Positions 34,185-43,286 of a DNA stretch of 64,000 nucleotides are shown one piece after another. Location: positions 1 to 64,000 of the forward strand of contig NZ_JBOITM010000071.1 in NCBI RefSeq assembly GCF_050717535.1. The letters run 5' to 3'. A model generated the notes under the pieces. That model was not told where the DNA came from. It worked only from the letters and a program-made list of their open reading frames with translations, and did not search any database. The stretch comes from Clostridium_AD sp050717535. Its GTDB lineage: Bacteria; Bacillota; Clostridia; Clostridiales; Clostridiaceae. Made by a program: the position numbers and the translations under genes. Every line of letters starts with the position of its first letter. Within the stretch, counting starts at the first letter, position 1.

Positions 34185-36167
34185 ATGAATAATTTATTAC
34201 ATGATTATGATAAACAAAAAACTATACTAGTTGAAGTTTATAATAAACTTAAAGAGACTGAATTTCTTCCGTGTAAAATAGATAATAAAGAAATAACAAA
34301 GGATGATATAGAAGTATTTAAACAAAATTTAATTAAAGAACATTTTATAATAAGCGTATGTGGACAAGTTAAAGCTGGGAAATCAACTCTTCTAAACTAC
34401 TTACTATTTAATGGAGAAGAAGTTCTTCCTACAGACCCAACACCGTGTACTGCGAAGTTATCTAAAATATGTTATTCTCAAAAGGAAAAAGCAGAGGTTT
34501 ATTTTTACACGGAAAAGGAATGGGAAAAATTAAAGAGTGAAAAAGTTTCAGAAAATGAAGAAGAAATAAACTATTATGAAAAATATTTAAAAGAGTTTGT
34601 AAATAAATCAGCAATGGAAGGTATATACGATAAAGAATTTATAAAAGAGGAAAGAATATGTGTTAAATTAGATAGCTTAGATGATATAAAGAAGTATATC
34701 TCAAAGGAGGGTTTATATACACCGTTTGTATCACAACTAGATATCTATACAGATAATGAATTTATTAAGAATGCTACTATTGTTGATACACCAGGTATAA
34801 ATGATAGCAATGCGTTAAGATCAAAGACTACAGAAGATTGGATATCACAATCAAATGCGATTTTAATGTTAATGTATGCAGGGCAAGCTCTTACAAAAGT
34901 AGATTTAGACTTTATTGATAGTCATTTATCAACAGTGTCTTCAGATAAAATAATCTTTGCTCTTTCGAAAGTTGATGTGATAGAGGGTGGGATAGAGGGT
35001 GCAAAACAATTTGTAAAACAAAATCTAAAAAGCAATGAAAAGCTTAAGCAAAGAAAATTGTTAGAGAATAAAGATGTATATTGTATTTCAACAATGGCAG
35101 CAATAATAAACTGTAAAAACAAAAAAGACATTAAATTAACTGATAGAGAAGAGTTTTTTGAAAATAGGATGGATGAAGAATTAATCGAATCAGAGGGAAA
35201 TCTTCCAGCACTTTACGAAGCTTTACAAGAACATATCATGAAAAACAAAGGTAATGCAATAATAAAAGGAGCTAAAAGTAAAATTAAAGCTGTGTGCGAC
35301 GCAAAAATTAAGAATGTTGAGGTTGAATATGAGGTTTTAATTCAAAGTAAAGAGTTTTTATATAGCAGTTCAGAAGATAGAAAAAATAAAAAAGAGCAAT
35401 TAGATGTTATATTAAATGAAAGTGAAAATATAAAATGTAAATATAATGGGGAACTGGATAAGCTTACAGGAGAGAAGCTTAATGAAATTGCTAAGAGTAA
35501 AAGTAAGTTAAAATCTAAAATTATGAAGGAGTATGATTCATGGAGTTGTGACTTTAAGGCTGCCGAGGTTATTAGTGGAGTATTATATAAAGTTAAGGAG
35601 TTATTGGATGAAAATATTGCAGATTTTTTAGGAGATATATTGAATAAAGAATTCGAAGTTCAAATTGATGATATAATAACATCTTTTGTTGGAGAATTTA
35701 AGAGAATCACAAAAAATGTTATTGCGTCTAAATTAGATTATATTTTCTATCCACCATTTGATATTAATAAAATAACTTCTGATATTAAAGAAAATATTAA
35801 AAAAGAATTATGTGAAGATAGTCTCAAGCAATTAAAGGAAAAAGCATTTTTCGTATTTACTAAAAATAATAAGACCAAACAGAATATTAAAAACAGAGTT
35901 GATGATACAATGGATGGATTGAATGATGTTCTATATAATTTGGTAAAAGATTATTTAGAAAGTATATCTAAAAATATTATTAATAAAATTCATGGGAATA
36001 TGAATACCTTTATAAAGAAATTAGATGGAGAATTAGGTAATATTAATAATGAAGTAATGGATTATGATAACAAAGTGAAAAATGTTAATGATAGGATTCA
36101 TCATAATGATAAGTTAAAGGAAAAACTACATAAAGAATTCGATGATATTAAGTTAATGATAAAGTAA
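34185..36167 (+). CDS. Dynamin-like GTPase G (paralogue of D)
   Basis: A protein of 660 residues. G1 VCGQVKAGKSTLLNYL (about 57-72), switch-1 DPTPCTAKLSKI, G3 VDTPGINDS (about 197) and G4 LSKVDV (about 260). It shares with GTPase D the GQVKAGKS loop, the insert YFYTEKEWEKLKSEK (YYTMEEWKSLEEK in D) and the LYTPFVSQL / ITPLVKSVK strand, so both descend from one gene. The stalk is long, with coiled coil near the end. GGGGGTAGA precedes the ATG. It is followed by a hairpin and the membrane protein gene. Confidence 0.87.
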   Translation: MNNLLHDYDKQKTILVEVYNKLKETEFLPCKIDNKEITKDDIEVFKQNLIKEHFIISVCGQVKAGKSTLLNYLLFNGEEVLPTDPTPCTAKLSKICYSQKEKAEVYFYTEKEWEKLKSEKVSENEEEINYYEKYLKEFVNKSAMEGIYDKEFIKEERICVKLDSLDDIKKYISKEGLYTPFVSQLDIYTDNEFIKNATIVDTPGINDSNALRSKTTEDWISQSNAILMLMYAGQALTKVDLDFIDSHLSTVSSDKIIFALSKVDVIEGGIEGAKQFVKQNLKSNEKLKQRKLLENKDVYCISTMAAIINCKNKKDIKLTDREEFFENRMDEELIESEGNLPALYEALQEHIMKNKGNAIIKGAKSKIKAVCDAKIKNVEVEYEVLIQSKEFLYSSSEDRKNKKEQLDVILNESENIKCKYNGELDKLTGEKLNEIAKSKSKLKSKIMKEYDSWSCDFKAAEVISGVLYKVKELLDENIADFLGDILNKEFEVQIDDIITSFVGEFKRITKNVIASKLDYIFYPPFDINKITSDIKENIKKELCEDSLKQLKEKAFFVFTKNNKTKQNIKNRVDDTMDGLNDVLYNLVKDYLESISKNIINKIHGNMNTFIKKLDGELGNINNEVMDYDNKVKNVNDRIHHNDKLKEKLHKEFDDIKLMIK

Positions 36168-36192
36168 AAACCTATAATATCTTTATAGGTTT
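36168..36192 (+). terminator. Hairpin between GTPase G and membrane protein
   Basis: A 9-bp stem AAACCTATA / TATAGGTTT with a 7-base loop starts right after the GTPase G stop codon. No T run follows, so it may attenuate or protect the transcript instead of ending it. Confidence 0.4.
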
Positions 36193-36263
36193 AAATAGTA
36201 AATGGGAGAAGTGATTATTTGTATATATATAATTTTATAAATCTTCAAGAGGGAGCGTTTTTA

Positions 36264-36851
36264 ATGACTAAAAATAATGGGGATAAACCCAAACTATTGA
36301 TTGTTCTCGGAGTGATAGCTGTTGGAGCTATAGCATATTCTGCTTATAGAATAAAAAAATCAGCACTTAGTAATAAAGCACAAGGTAATACTCAAGACGT
36401 TAAATCAACCTCAAATACTCCTGAAAATAAGAAAGCAAAAGAGGATATTCAAAATTATTTAAAAAAAATCAAAGAAAGCTATAGAGATTATTATCTGTAC
36501 AATCACTATAGTATTCTGTTTGATATACAAGATTTCAAAATAGATTACTCAAATGATGAAAATTTACATAAAACATATATGGAGATAGGGTTATTTGCGG
36601 ATGGAAAAAAATCAGCAGAGGATTATATGAAAAATGTAATTGGTGATATATTTAAGAAATATGATGTTAATTCATATAGCATGGCGGATAGTGATTATAA
36701 GTCATTTTTAGAAAAGTATTATGAGGTTATCGGGAAAAATGAAGCTTTAGATATAATTGAACAAAAAACAGATAAAATCAATGAATTAAATAAAACTAAG
36801 CAGAAAAATAATGAGCTAATTAAAAAAATACTTGGAAAATATATAGCTTAA
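36264..36851 (+). CDS. Small membrane-anchored protein of the dynamin operon
   Basis: A protein of 195 residues. ATG 36264 fits GAGGGAG 8 bases upstream better than the in-frame TTG at 36219. One transmembrane helix lies at about residues 10-28 (LLIVLGVIAVGAIAYSAY) and is followed by RIKK, so the rest is probably cytoplasmic by the positive-inside rule. The soluble part is charged and helical with no known domain. As the last gene of the second dynamin operon it may tether the GTPases to the membrane; this is inference from position. Confidence 0.6.
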   Translation: MTKNNGDKPKLLIVLGVIAVGAIAYSAYRIKKSALSNKAQGNTQDVKSTSNTPENKKAKEDIQNYLKKIKESYRDYYLYNHYSILFDIQDFKIDYSNDENLHKTYMEIGLFADGKKSAEDYMKNVIGDIFKKYDVNSYSMADSDYKSFLEKYYEVIGKNEALDIIEQKTDKINELNKTKQKNNELIKKILGKYIA

Positions 36852-36999
36852 TTTAAATATAGGTATGATGATTCTATCTAAAAGTTAATTTTTGAATTTT
36901 ATATTATTTGGTACTTTTAAAAATATAACAGTAAATTCTAATAATAAATATTAATAATAATCTCTATATAAATGTATAATAAAAGGGGTGAAGATAGTA

Positions 37000-37167
37000 A
37001 TGCCAATAAAATCAAAGAGAGAACTAACTTGTCAAAAGTGTGGAAAGGTATTTTATGTAGAATGTGGTGATAATATAACTGTCAAAGATTTGCAAAGACT
37101 AAGTAATAGACTTTGCTTGAAGTGTAAGATATTGAGCATATTTAAGAATGGGACAAACCGGGTCTAA
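37000..37167 (+). CDS. Small zinc-ribbon protein (55 aa)
   Basis: An ATG 10 bases after AGGGGTG. It encodes RELTCQKCGKVFYVECG, then NRLCLKCKIL: two CxxC pairs 29 residues apart, a treble-clef-like zinc-ribbon pattern. Small proteins of this size are common near clostridial mobile genes. It lies between the dynamin operon and the decayed S24 repressor. Function is unknown. Confidence 0.5.
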   Translation: MPIKSKRELTCQKCGKVFYVECGDNITVKDLQRLSNRLCLKCKILSIFKNGTNRV

Positions 37168-37715
37168 ATTACTTATAGTGTTTTGGATTTATGGAATTAA
37201 AGAAAATTTACTTGTAGCTCCAGTAAGAACAAAAATTGTACGAATAAAATTATGAGTATTTTATAAGTGGTATGAATATGGATGAAAAAGAGAGGGAATC
37301 CGCGTAATTCCACTGATGCTATTGAAGCAATGAAAGTATAAGGAAATGAAATTCTTTAACAACTGAGAATTTTTACTCAAATAGATGAATAATATGCTAG
37401 ATTAGTGTTAAACGTCAAATTGTAACTAATTGAAAAGTCATTTTATTTCTATTATTAGTAAGTACCTTATATCGGATTATCCCTATAAAATCTCTTTATC
37501 AATAAGAAAAAAAGCATTTTATTAATATAATTTATTTTAGCCGTTAGGTTACTTTTATATAAAAAATGAGTAGATGTTACCATTAAAATTTACAGTAACA
37601 ATAATCCTATACCTTATGTATTCATAGAGGTTAAAGCTCCCCATACGAGAATGAACCTGATCGGCTTACAATATGTGAAAGTGAAGACTCTTACGATGAA
37701 ATGTATTTAATACCG

Positions 37716-38092
37716 CTTAAAATTTATTGCCAAATTGCAGCGGGACTACTTATATACATTAATTCTCAAACCTAAGGTAACTTTTATGTACCTACTGATT
37801 GGGTAGGAAATAGTGGTTAACACTTTATTTTAAAGGTTAAAGGGGACAGCAAGATTGGTGCAAATATTGATAATGGAGACTTAGTAGTACTCGAGGTTAG
37901 ACAAACTGCTGAAAATAGGGAGATAGTTGCTGTGTCTAATGATGCGGAATCGGAACTTTAAAAAGATACATGAAAATGGGAGACCATATTGCTTATACCA
38001 GAAAATGAAAACTATGAGCCAATACAAATTAAATGTGAAGAGGCAAAGATTTTAGGGGTTGTAGTTGGGGTGGTAAAGAGGGAGAGTTGTAT
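37716..38092 (+). pseudogene. S24/LexA-type repressor, decayed C-terminal domain
   Basis: One frame reads IYCQIAAGLLIYINSQ, stop, FYVPTDWVGNSG, stop, FILKVKGDSKIGANIDNGDL and VVLEV. Further on come EIVAVSNDAESEL, stop, and LLIPENENYEPIQI, then ILGVVVGVVKR. This is the self-cleaving peptidase fold of LexA and phage repressors (GDS block with the catalytic Ser, IPEN-YEPI end). At least four in-frame stops show decay. The helix-turn-helix part is not recognisable in 37168-37715, which otherwise looks like noncoding, decayed DNA. It is likely the remains of a prophage or ICE regulator. Confidence 0.7.
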
Positions 38093-38720
38093 AGCTGCTC
38101 TTAAAAGTTGTAGGGGTTTTGTCATAAATTATAATATCATTGTTCATTATATCACCCACAAATAAAATGTCCCACCTGGTGCGCATTGTAAAGAGGCGTG
38201 GTGGGTTCTATTAATATTAGTATACTAAAAAAGTAAATAAAATACACCTTTATGTTTGTATATATTCATTCATATCTGTTCATGTAGTGAAATTAGCAGC
38301 TATATCTTACTATTATCAAATTTTCTTGCAATGTATATCTATTAGCACTTGTTTACTACCGTTTTTATTTCTACATATTTATAATTTATTTCTCTTAATG
38401 GACAGTGATATAGTTATGTGTTTCATGTCTATCAAAACAAAACTTAATTATGATACAATTGAAAACCCTTGAATTCATGGATTTTCGCTATTTTTAAGTG
38501 TAAATATAAAGTGGAAATTAATTAATACATTGCCGATGAGAATAAATATCATTAATTGAGTAAATATGAAATGAAATGTGAGTGGAGAAAGCAAGAAAAG
38601 AATTTAATATAAAACCAGGGGACAAAATCTCTCATACACCTGGGAGTACTGGGGGGGGGCACTTATATTTGCGAAGGTACTCCATGACGATGTACTAAGA
38701 AATGTTATGGGGGAGTTTGT
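38093..38720. other. Noncoding stretch with hairpin and G tract
   Basis: It contains an inverted repeat CCCACC...GGTGGG around 38170-38208 and a run of nine G at 38651-38659, which is odd in such AT-rich DNA. Short frames here (for example one from 38287) have no ribosome binding site and look accidental. No gene is supported. Confidence 0.4.
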
Positions 38721-39032
38721 CTATTCATAAACTTTTTCAAGAACTATGCCTTTTTCAAAGCCACCTCTTTCTTCTTTTTTAGAATTTCTCTTGGTAATTA
38801 AATTTTCCTCTGAATATCCAAGAGCACCAGCGAGACTAAATAAAACTTCCATAATATCAGCAAGTTCTCCTAAGTTTTTATCTTCTAGATATTCAGATAC
38901 TTCCTCAGTTAATTTTGTTTCAAGAAGCGGTAGTAATTCTTTCTTCTTAGCATAATGTACATCAAAGCTCTTGCCAGTGGCTTTAATTATTTCAGGGATT
39001 TTGTCGCGGACTAATTTGTTGTAGATTTTCAT
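38721..39032 (-). CDS. MazG-like nucleotide pyrophosphohydrolase (phosphoribosyl-ATP type)
   Basis: A protein of 103 residues on the minus strand; AAGGAGG precedes the ATG. KIYNKLVRDKIPEII is the typical start of this small clostridial family. LTEEVSEYLED followed by ELADIMEVLFSL carries the E-x-x-E / E-x-x-D metal-binding helices of the all-alpha NTP pyrophosphatase fold. It would hydrolyse a nucleoside triphosphate or phosphoribosyl-ATP-like substrate. No his genes are near, so a house-cleaning or nucleotide-depletion role is more likely than histidine synthesis. A relic of a relative lies at 10516-10839. It is transcribed alone and convergent with nothing nearby. Confidence 0.85.
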   Translation of the reverse strand: MKIYNKLVRDKIPEIIKATGKSFDVHYAKKKELLPLLETKLTEEVSEYLEDKNLGELADIMEVLFSLAGALGYSEENLITKRNSKKEERGGFEKGIVLEKVYE

Positions 39033-39208
39033 TGTAGGGGACCTCCTTGCTTAATAGTTTGGGTTAATTATAGCATAGGACAATATTGGAATGAAATAAG
39101 CAGATTAATTAAGAATAGGTTAACTTAGTATAATGGATAGACATTTATTGTTTATCCATTATATACTTTTGTCGCCTAACGATGTTATAGAGCATTTTTA
39201 ATTTGAAA

Positions 39209-39253
39209 TATGACAATATTCCCCTTTTTTAGCAATGATAATGTGGTAGAGTG
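39209..39253 (+). promoter_or_regulatory. Shared upstream element (copy 2) before the nuclease-helicase gene
   Basis: It matches 14649-14693 at 33 of 45 positions without gaps (ATTCCCC, TTTAGCAA and TGTG-TAGA-TG). It ends about 53 bases before the helicase start, the right distance for a promoter. The remaining bases between the pyrophosphohydrolase and this element are AT-rich; I see only a possible weak hairpin. Confidence 0.5.
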
Positions 39254-39305
39254 TAGTAAATTGTATTTTCAAAAATAAAATGTAGAATTTTAAAGTGAGG
39301 TGGAT

Positions 39306-41585
39306 ATGGTTGTGAATGTGAACTTGCCATTTGTAACAAAGGTAGCACCAAAAGATAGCTTTAAATTAGGAAGCATAGCAGAGGATTTGTTTATAGATAT
39401 ATTTGTGGAGGTTTTTGGACCAGAAAACACAAAGTATTTATCAATACAGCATCCCTTTGTTGATATATATGGAAATAGTAGATATATAGATTTTGCTCTT
39501 GAAAGTGAGGGACAGAAAATTGCCATAGAAATTGATGGAGAGACTTGGCATAATCCGTCCAAGGTATCCCAAGATAAATATTATGATGATTTGCTCAAAC
39601 AAAATAGTCTTATATATGGAAATTGGAAAATTTATAGATGGGTATATAACCAGTTGCATACAAAGCCAGAGATGGTAAAGGATGAACTTCAAACTTTCCT
39701 TGGCGAATTACCTATGTTTAAAGAGTTAGAAGAATATCTTCCAAAACAAAAGGGTAAAGTTTTTGTACTTAAGGATCATCAAGTGGAGGCTATAGCGAGT
39801 CTTGAAAATATGAGGAAGAACAATGAAACTATAGCGCTTTTATATCATGCAACAGGTACAGGTAAAACAATAACAGCAGTAACAGATGCTAAGAAGTTAG
39901 GAAAGAGAACATTATTTATAGCACACACAAAGGAATTAGTGAATCAAGCTAAAGATGCATTTGAAGCGGCCTGGTCAGAAGCTTCTTGTGGTATATACAT
40001 GGGAGAAGAAAAGGCTAAAGATACATTTATAGTTTGTGCTAGCATTCAAAGTTTAAGTGCTAATTTAGAGGAATTTAAACCAGAGGATTTTGGATACATT
40101 ATAATAGATGAAGCTCATCATGGAACTGCGGATACATATAGAAAAATATTAGGATATTTTAGGCCTCAATTCACATTAGGGCTTTCTGCTACTCCAGAGA
40201 GAAGCGATGGCGAGAATATTTTAGAACTTTTCAAGAATGTAGCCCATAAGCTGGACCTAAAAACTGCAGTGGAAATAGGAGAGTTAGTACCTATTAGATG
40301 TATAAGAGTTAAAACAAATGTGGATTTATCTTCTGTTAGAATTGGTGGAATAAAATATAATTCTCAAGACTTAGAAAGTAAACTATTTGTACCAGAGAGA
40401 AATAATCTTTTGGTAGATACTTATATACAATATGTAAAAGATAAACAGACTGTAGTTTTCTGTGCTTCAGTGTTTCATGCAGAAGAAGTAGCCAAGCTGT
40501 TTAAGAAAGCAGGAGTGAGGGCAGAGGCAGTATCTGGAACTACAAAGTCAAAAGCTAGAGATAAAATATTGAAAAACTACGAGAATGGAGATATACAGGT
40601 ATTATGTGCTTGTGATTTGTTAAATGAAGGTTGGGATAGTCCTAAGACGCAGGTTTTATTAATGGCAAGGCCTACTATGTCAAAGACAATCTATATGCAG
40701 CAGCTAGGACGTGGAACAAGAAAAGCAGAAGGCAAAGACTATTTAATGGTATTTGACTTTATTGATAATGCAAGCTTATTTAATATGCCCTTATCAGCTC
40801 ACAGAATGTTTGATCTATCAAAATATGTACCAGGAAGTTATGTAGTAGCTTCAGGTAATGATAGAAAAATAGATGAAGACCTATTTAGAAAAGGAGAAAA
40901 ACCAGTAGCCTTATTAGATTTTCCAGTGGAGGCTACAGACTATGAATTAGTAGATTTATTCAATTGGCAAAATGAAGTTAAAGACTTAATATCTCAAATA
41001 GAATTTGTAAGAATGGTAGATGTACAGTCTGAAACCTTAGGAAAATACATAAAAGAAGGTAAGATAATACCAGATCTGGAAGTACCAATGGGGACTCGTA
41101 GCTTTAAATATTTTAAAGAAGAAAATATAAAAAAATATGCAAAAGAATTTGGTTGGGAAATTATAAATGCAGCTAACATGAAAGATAAATTCATGGAAAT
41201 GGTTAAAACAATGGATATGTCCTATTCTTATAAACCAGTACTTCTAAAAGCAATGCTTGAGGAAGCGGATGAAAAGGGAAAGGTATTAATAGAAGATATT
41301 GTAGATTGTTTCATAGATTTTTATGAGGACAGGAAAAAGCGAGGGCTTGTGGCTGAGAAGAAAAAATGTATTTATAATAATGTTGTAATTGATAGAAAAG
41401 ATGTGAAAAGAAATATATTATCTAATCCTTTTAAGAGATTTGAGGATATGAGGTTTATGAGGAAATGTCGAGATATTGAGTTTGTGGAGTTTAATAGTAA
41501 TGTGTGGAAGAAGATTAGTGGGGAGGATAAGGTGTGGATTCGGGAATGGTGTGAGGAGAAGATTAAGGAGTATTATGGGGAATAA
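39306..41585 (+). CDS. SF2 helicase with N-terminal Vsr-like nuclease domain
   Basis: About 759 residues. ATG 39306 is preferred over GTG 39300 because GTGAGG abuts the latter. Residues 50-115 (RYIDFALESEGQKIAIEIDG, then ETWH...NWKIYRWVYNQL) have the D...E-x-D pattern of a Vsr/DUF559-type PD-(D/E)XK nuclease. The SF2 core follows: HATGTGKTITA (about 181), IIDEAHHGTAD (about 267), LSATPERSDG, and QQLGRGTRK (about 465). The C-terminal 200 residues are helical and unknown. This resembles type I/III-like restriction translocases without a methylase. It is probably in one operon with the NERD-HRDC gene 61 bases downstream. Confidence 0.85.
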   Translation: MVVNVNLPFVTKVAPKDSFKLGSIAEDLFIDIFVEVFGPENTKYLSIQHPFVDIYGNSRYIDFALESEGQKIAIEIDGETWHNPSKVSQDKYYDDLLKQNSLIYGNWKIYRWVYNQLHTKPEMVKDELQTFLGELPMFKELEEYLPKQKGKVFVLKDHQVEAIASLENMRKNNETIALLYHATGTGKTITAVTDAKKLGKRTLFIAHTKELVNQAKDAFEAAWSEASCGIYMGEEKAKDTFIVCASIQSLSANLEEFKPEDFGYIIIDEAHHGTADTYRKILGYFRPQFTLGLSATPERSDGENILELFKNVAHKLDLKTAVEIGELVPIRCIRVKTNVDLSSVRIGGIKYNSQDLESKLFVPERNNLLVDTYIQYVKDKQTVVFCASVFHAEEVAKLFKKAGVRAEAVSGTTKSKARDKILKNYENGDIQVLCACDLLNEGWDSPKTQVLLMARPTMSKTIYMQQLGRGTRKAEGKDYLMVFDFIDNASLFNMPLSAHRMFDLSKYVPGSYVVASGNDRKIDEDLFRKGEKPVALLDFPVEATDYELVDLFNWQNEVKDLISQIEFVRMVDVQSETLGKYIKEGKIIPDLEVPMGTRSFKYFKEENIKKYAKEFGWEIINAANMKDKFMEMVKTMDMSYSYKPVLLKAMLEEADEKGKVLIEDIVDCFIDFYEDRKKRGLVAEKKKCIYNNVVIDRKDVKRNILSNPFKRFEDMRFMRKCRDIEFVEFNSNVWKKISGEDKVWIREWCEEKIKEYYGE

Positions 41586-41646
41586 TACAGCTACATTATA
41601 AAGGTACTAAAATTGATTTATATAAACATCTTGAGGGGGAACACAA

Positions 41647-42717
41647 ATGTCATTATTAGAAAAAGCGGTATTGGGTTTGATAAATGCAAAGAGAACAGTT
41701 AAAAGTCCTATCTTCGTAAAAGAATTTGAAAAGGAAAATCAACAACTTAAAGATCTGATAGAGATTTCAAGTAAAGTTAGTTCAGATAAAAAGAAACTTA
41801 TAGACCGGGATATTGCTTTTTTAAAACAAGGTTTGGATGGAGAACAAAATGTTTATTATGAGCTGAAAAATTCGTTTATACCAATGCTATGCCTTCATGA
41901 TATTAGAATCGAATATAATGATTATGTAGCTCAATTTGATTTTATTATCATTCATTATAAATTCATAATGGTGTTAGAAGCTAAAAAGCTCAATGGAGAT
42001 ATTGAAATTACAGCTGGTGGTGATTTTATAAGAAGCCTAAAAAGTAATTCGGGAAAGGTATATAAGAAAGAAGGAATGTATAGTCCCATATCTCAAAATG
42101 AGCGGCATGTTAATATACTTAGAGAAATTTTATTAAAAGAAGGTATTATTAAAACTTTGCCAATAAAATCTGCTGTTATACTTGCTAATCCAAAAACAAT
42201 TGTGAATAAAAACAAGGCCCCAAAGAGAATTCAAAATAATATATATAAATATGATCAAATAACAAATCTATTAAAACAAGAAATAAATGATGATAAGAAT
42301 AGCAAAAATATACTTGAAAAATATATGTATGAGATATCAGATTTTCTTGTTGAAAATAATAAGCCTATAATAATGAATAATATGGCTAAGTACTCATTAA
42401 CAGAAGAAGATCTAATAAAAGAAAAACAAGAGAAACATACTGAAGAAATTATAAATAAAGTTGAAAAAATCAGTAATGATGAGATTCCTAAGAATGATGA
42501 TACAGAGATTTATAAATTACTCAAAGAATATAGACTTAACGCTTCTAAGGTAGAAGGTATAAAGGCATACCTTGTATTTAATAATGCTGAATTAGATTTA
42601 TTAATTCGGAGTAAACCAAAAACAAAAGATGAGCTTCAACAAGTTAAAGGGTTTGGACCTAAAAAAGTTGAGAAGTACGGGGATGGGATATTGGAGATTA
42701 TAAATAGAGGTAAATAA
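41647..42717 (+). CDS. NERD-domain nuclease with C-terminal HRDC domain
   Basis: A protein of 356 residues; GAGGGGG precedes the ATG. Residues about 60-200 form a NERD domain, a nuclease-related fold. DGEQNVYYEL, AQFDFIIIHYKFIMVLEAKK (D then E-x-K) and an ISQNERHV segment are characteristic. The linker at 240-290 is charged. The last 70 residues (YKLLKEYRLNASKVEGI, LIRSKPKTKDELQQVKGFG) are a complete HRDC domain, which binds DNA and is otherwise typical of RecQ helicases. A NERD nuclease with a DNA-binding HRDC next to a nuclease-helicase suggests joint DNA degradation. Confidence 0.85.
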   Translation: MSLLEKAVLGLINAKRTVKSPIFVKEFEKENQQLKDLIEISSKVSSDKKKLIDRDIAFLKQGLDGEQNVYYELKNSFIPMLCLHDIRIEYNDYVAQFDFIIIHYKFIMVLEAKKLNGDIEITAGGDFIRSLKSNSGKVYKKEGMYSPISQNERHVNILREILLKEGIIKTLPIKSAVILANPKTIVNKNKAPKRIQNNIYKYDQITNLLKQEINDDKNSKNILEKYMYEISDFLVENNKPIIMNNMAKYSLTEEDLIKEKQEKHTEEIINKVEKISNDEIPKNDDTEIYKLLKEYRLNASKVEGIKAYLVFNNAELDLLIRSKPKTKDELQQVKGFGPKKVEKYGDGILEIINRGK

Positions 42718-42901
42718 TAATTTGAAATTTAAAAGGACTGTCATTTTTAATGTAAGTTTAGGCATGGGATGATATTAGAGTGAAAATATATTAACACGGA
42801 AATTAAACACGAAATTAATTATAATTCTTAAGATATATGTTTTGAAAATGATCGAAATTACAAAAAATACTAAGAGGAAAACTGAAGAGGGGGATGTTAG
42901 A

Positions 42902-43135
42902 ATGTCAGTAAAAAAAACAAAAGTTAAAAATAACTTAAAACAGATTCTAAGCGAAAGAGGAATTATGCAAATTGAAATAATAAACGATATAGAAATATCA
43001 GGTATAAATATAAGCAAATCAACTATGTCAAATATATGTAATAATAGATATGATACGTCTATGGAGCTTGGTTTTAAAATAGCTAGAATATTAAATTTGG
43101 GATTTGAAGACATATTTTTCCTTGATGAAGAATAA
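42902..43135 (+). CDS. Small XRE-type regulator
   Basis: A protein of 77 residues. ATG 42902 is chosen because GAGGGGGA lies about 8 bases upstream; the frame is open from 42842. It is nearly all helix-turn-helix: LKQILSERGIMQIEIINDI, then SKSTMSNICNNRYDTSMEL and AARILNLG-type ending (IARILNLGFEDIF). It ends 151 bases before the GHKL operon and probably regulates it, or the NERD operon before it. Confidence 0.8.
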   Translation: MSVKKTKVKNNLKQILSERGIMQIEIINDIEISGINISKSTMSNICNNRYDTSMELGFKIARILNLGFEDIFFLDEE

Positions 43136-43286
43136 CAAGTGTATATTATATTCTAGATTTATTATTATCTATATTTAAGTTCATTACCTACAAGGTAAAT
43201 TTTTATCTTTGGTGAATGGTACCATGTAAATATGATTATAAAAAAAAGGTGAACACGAAATAAATTTAAATTGAGGCGAATATTCT

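Noticed and set aside
38287..38472. 61-codon hydrophobic frame as a small membrane toxin
   Set aside because: No ribosome binding site, no convincing promoter, and it lies in decayed DNA after the S24 relic.
38721..39032. Histidine-biosynthesis HisE
   Set aside because: The family start KIYNKLVRDKIPEII and the lack of his genes point to the small MazG-like pyrophosphohydrolase group.
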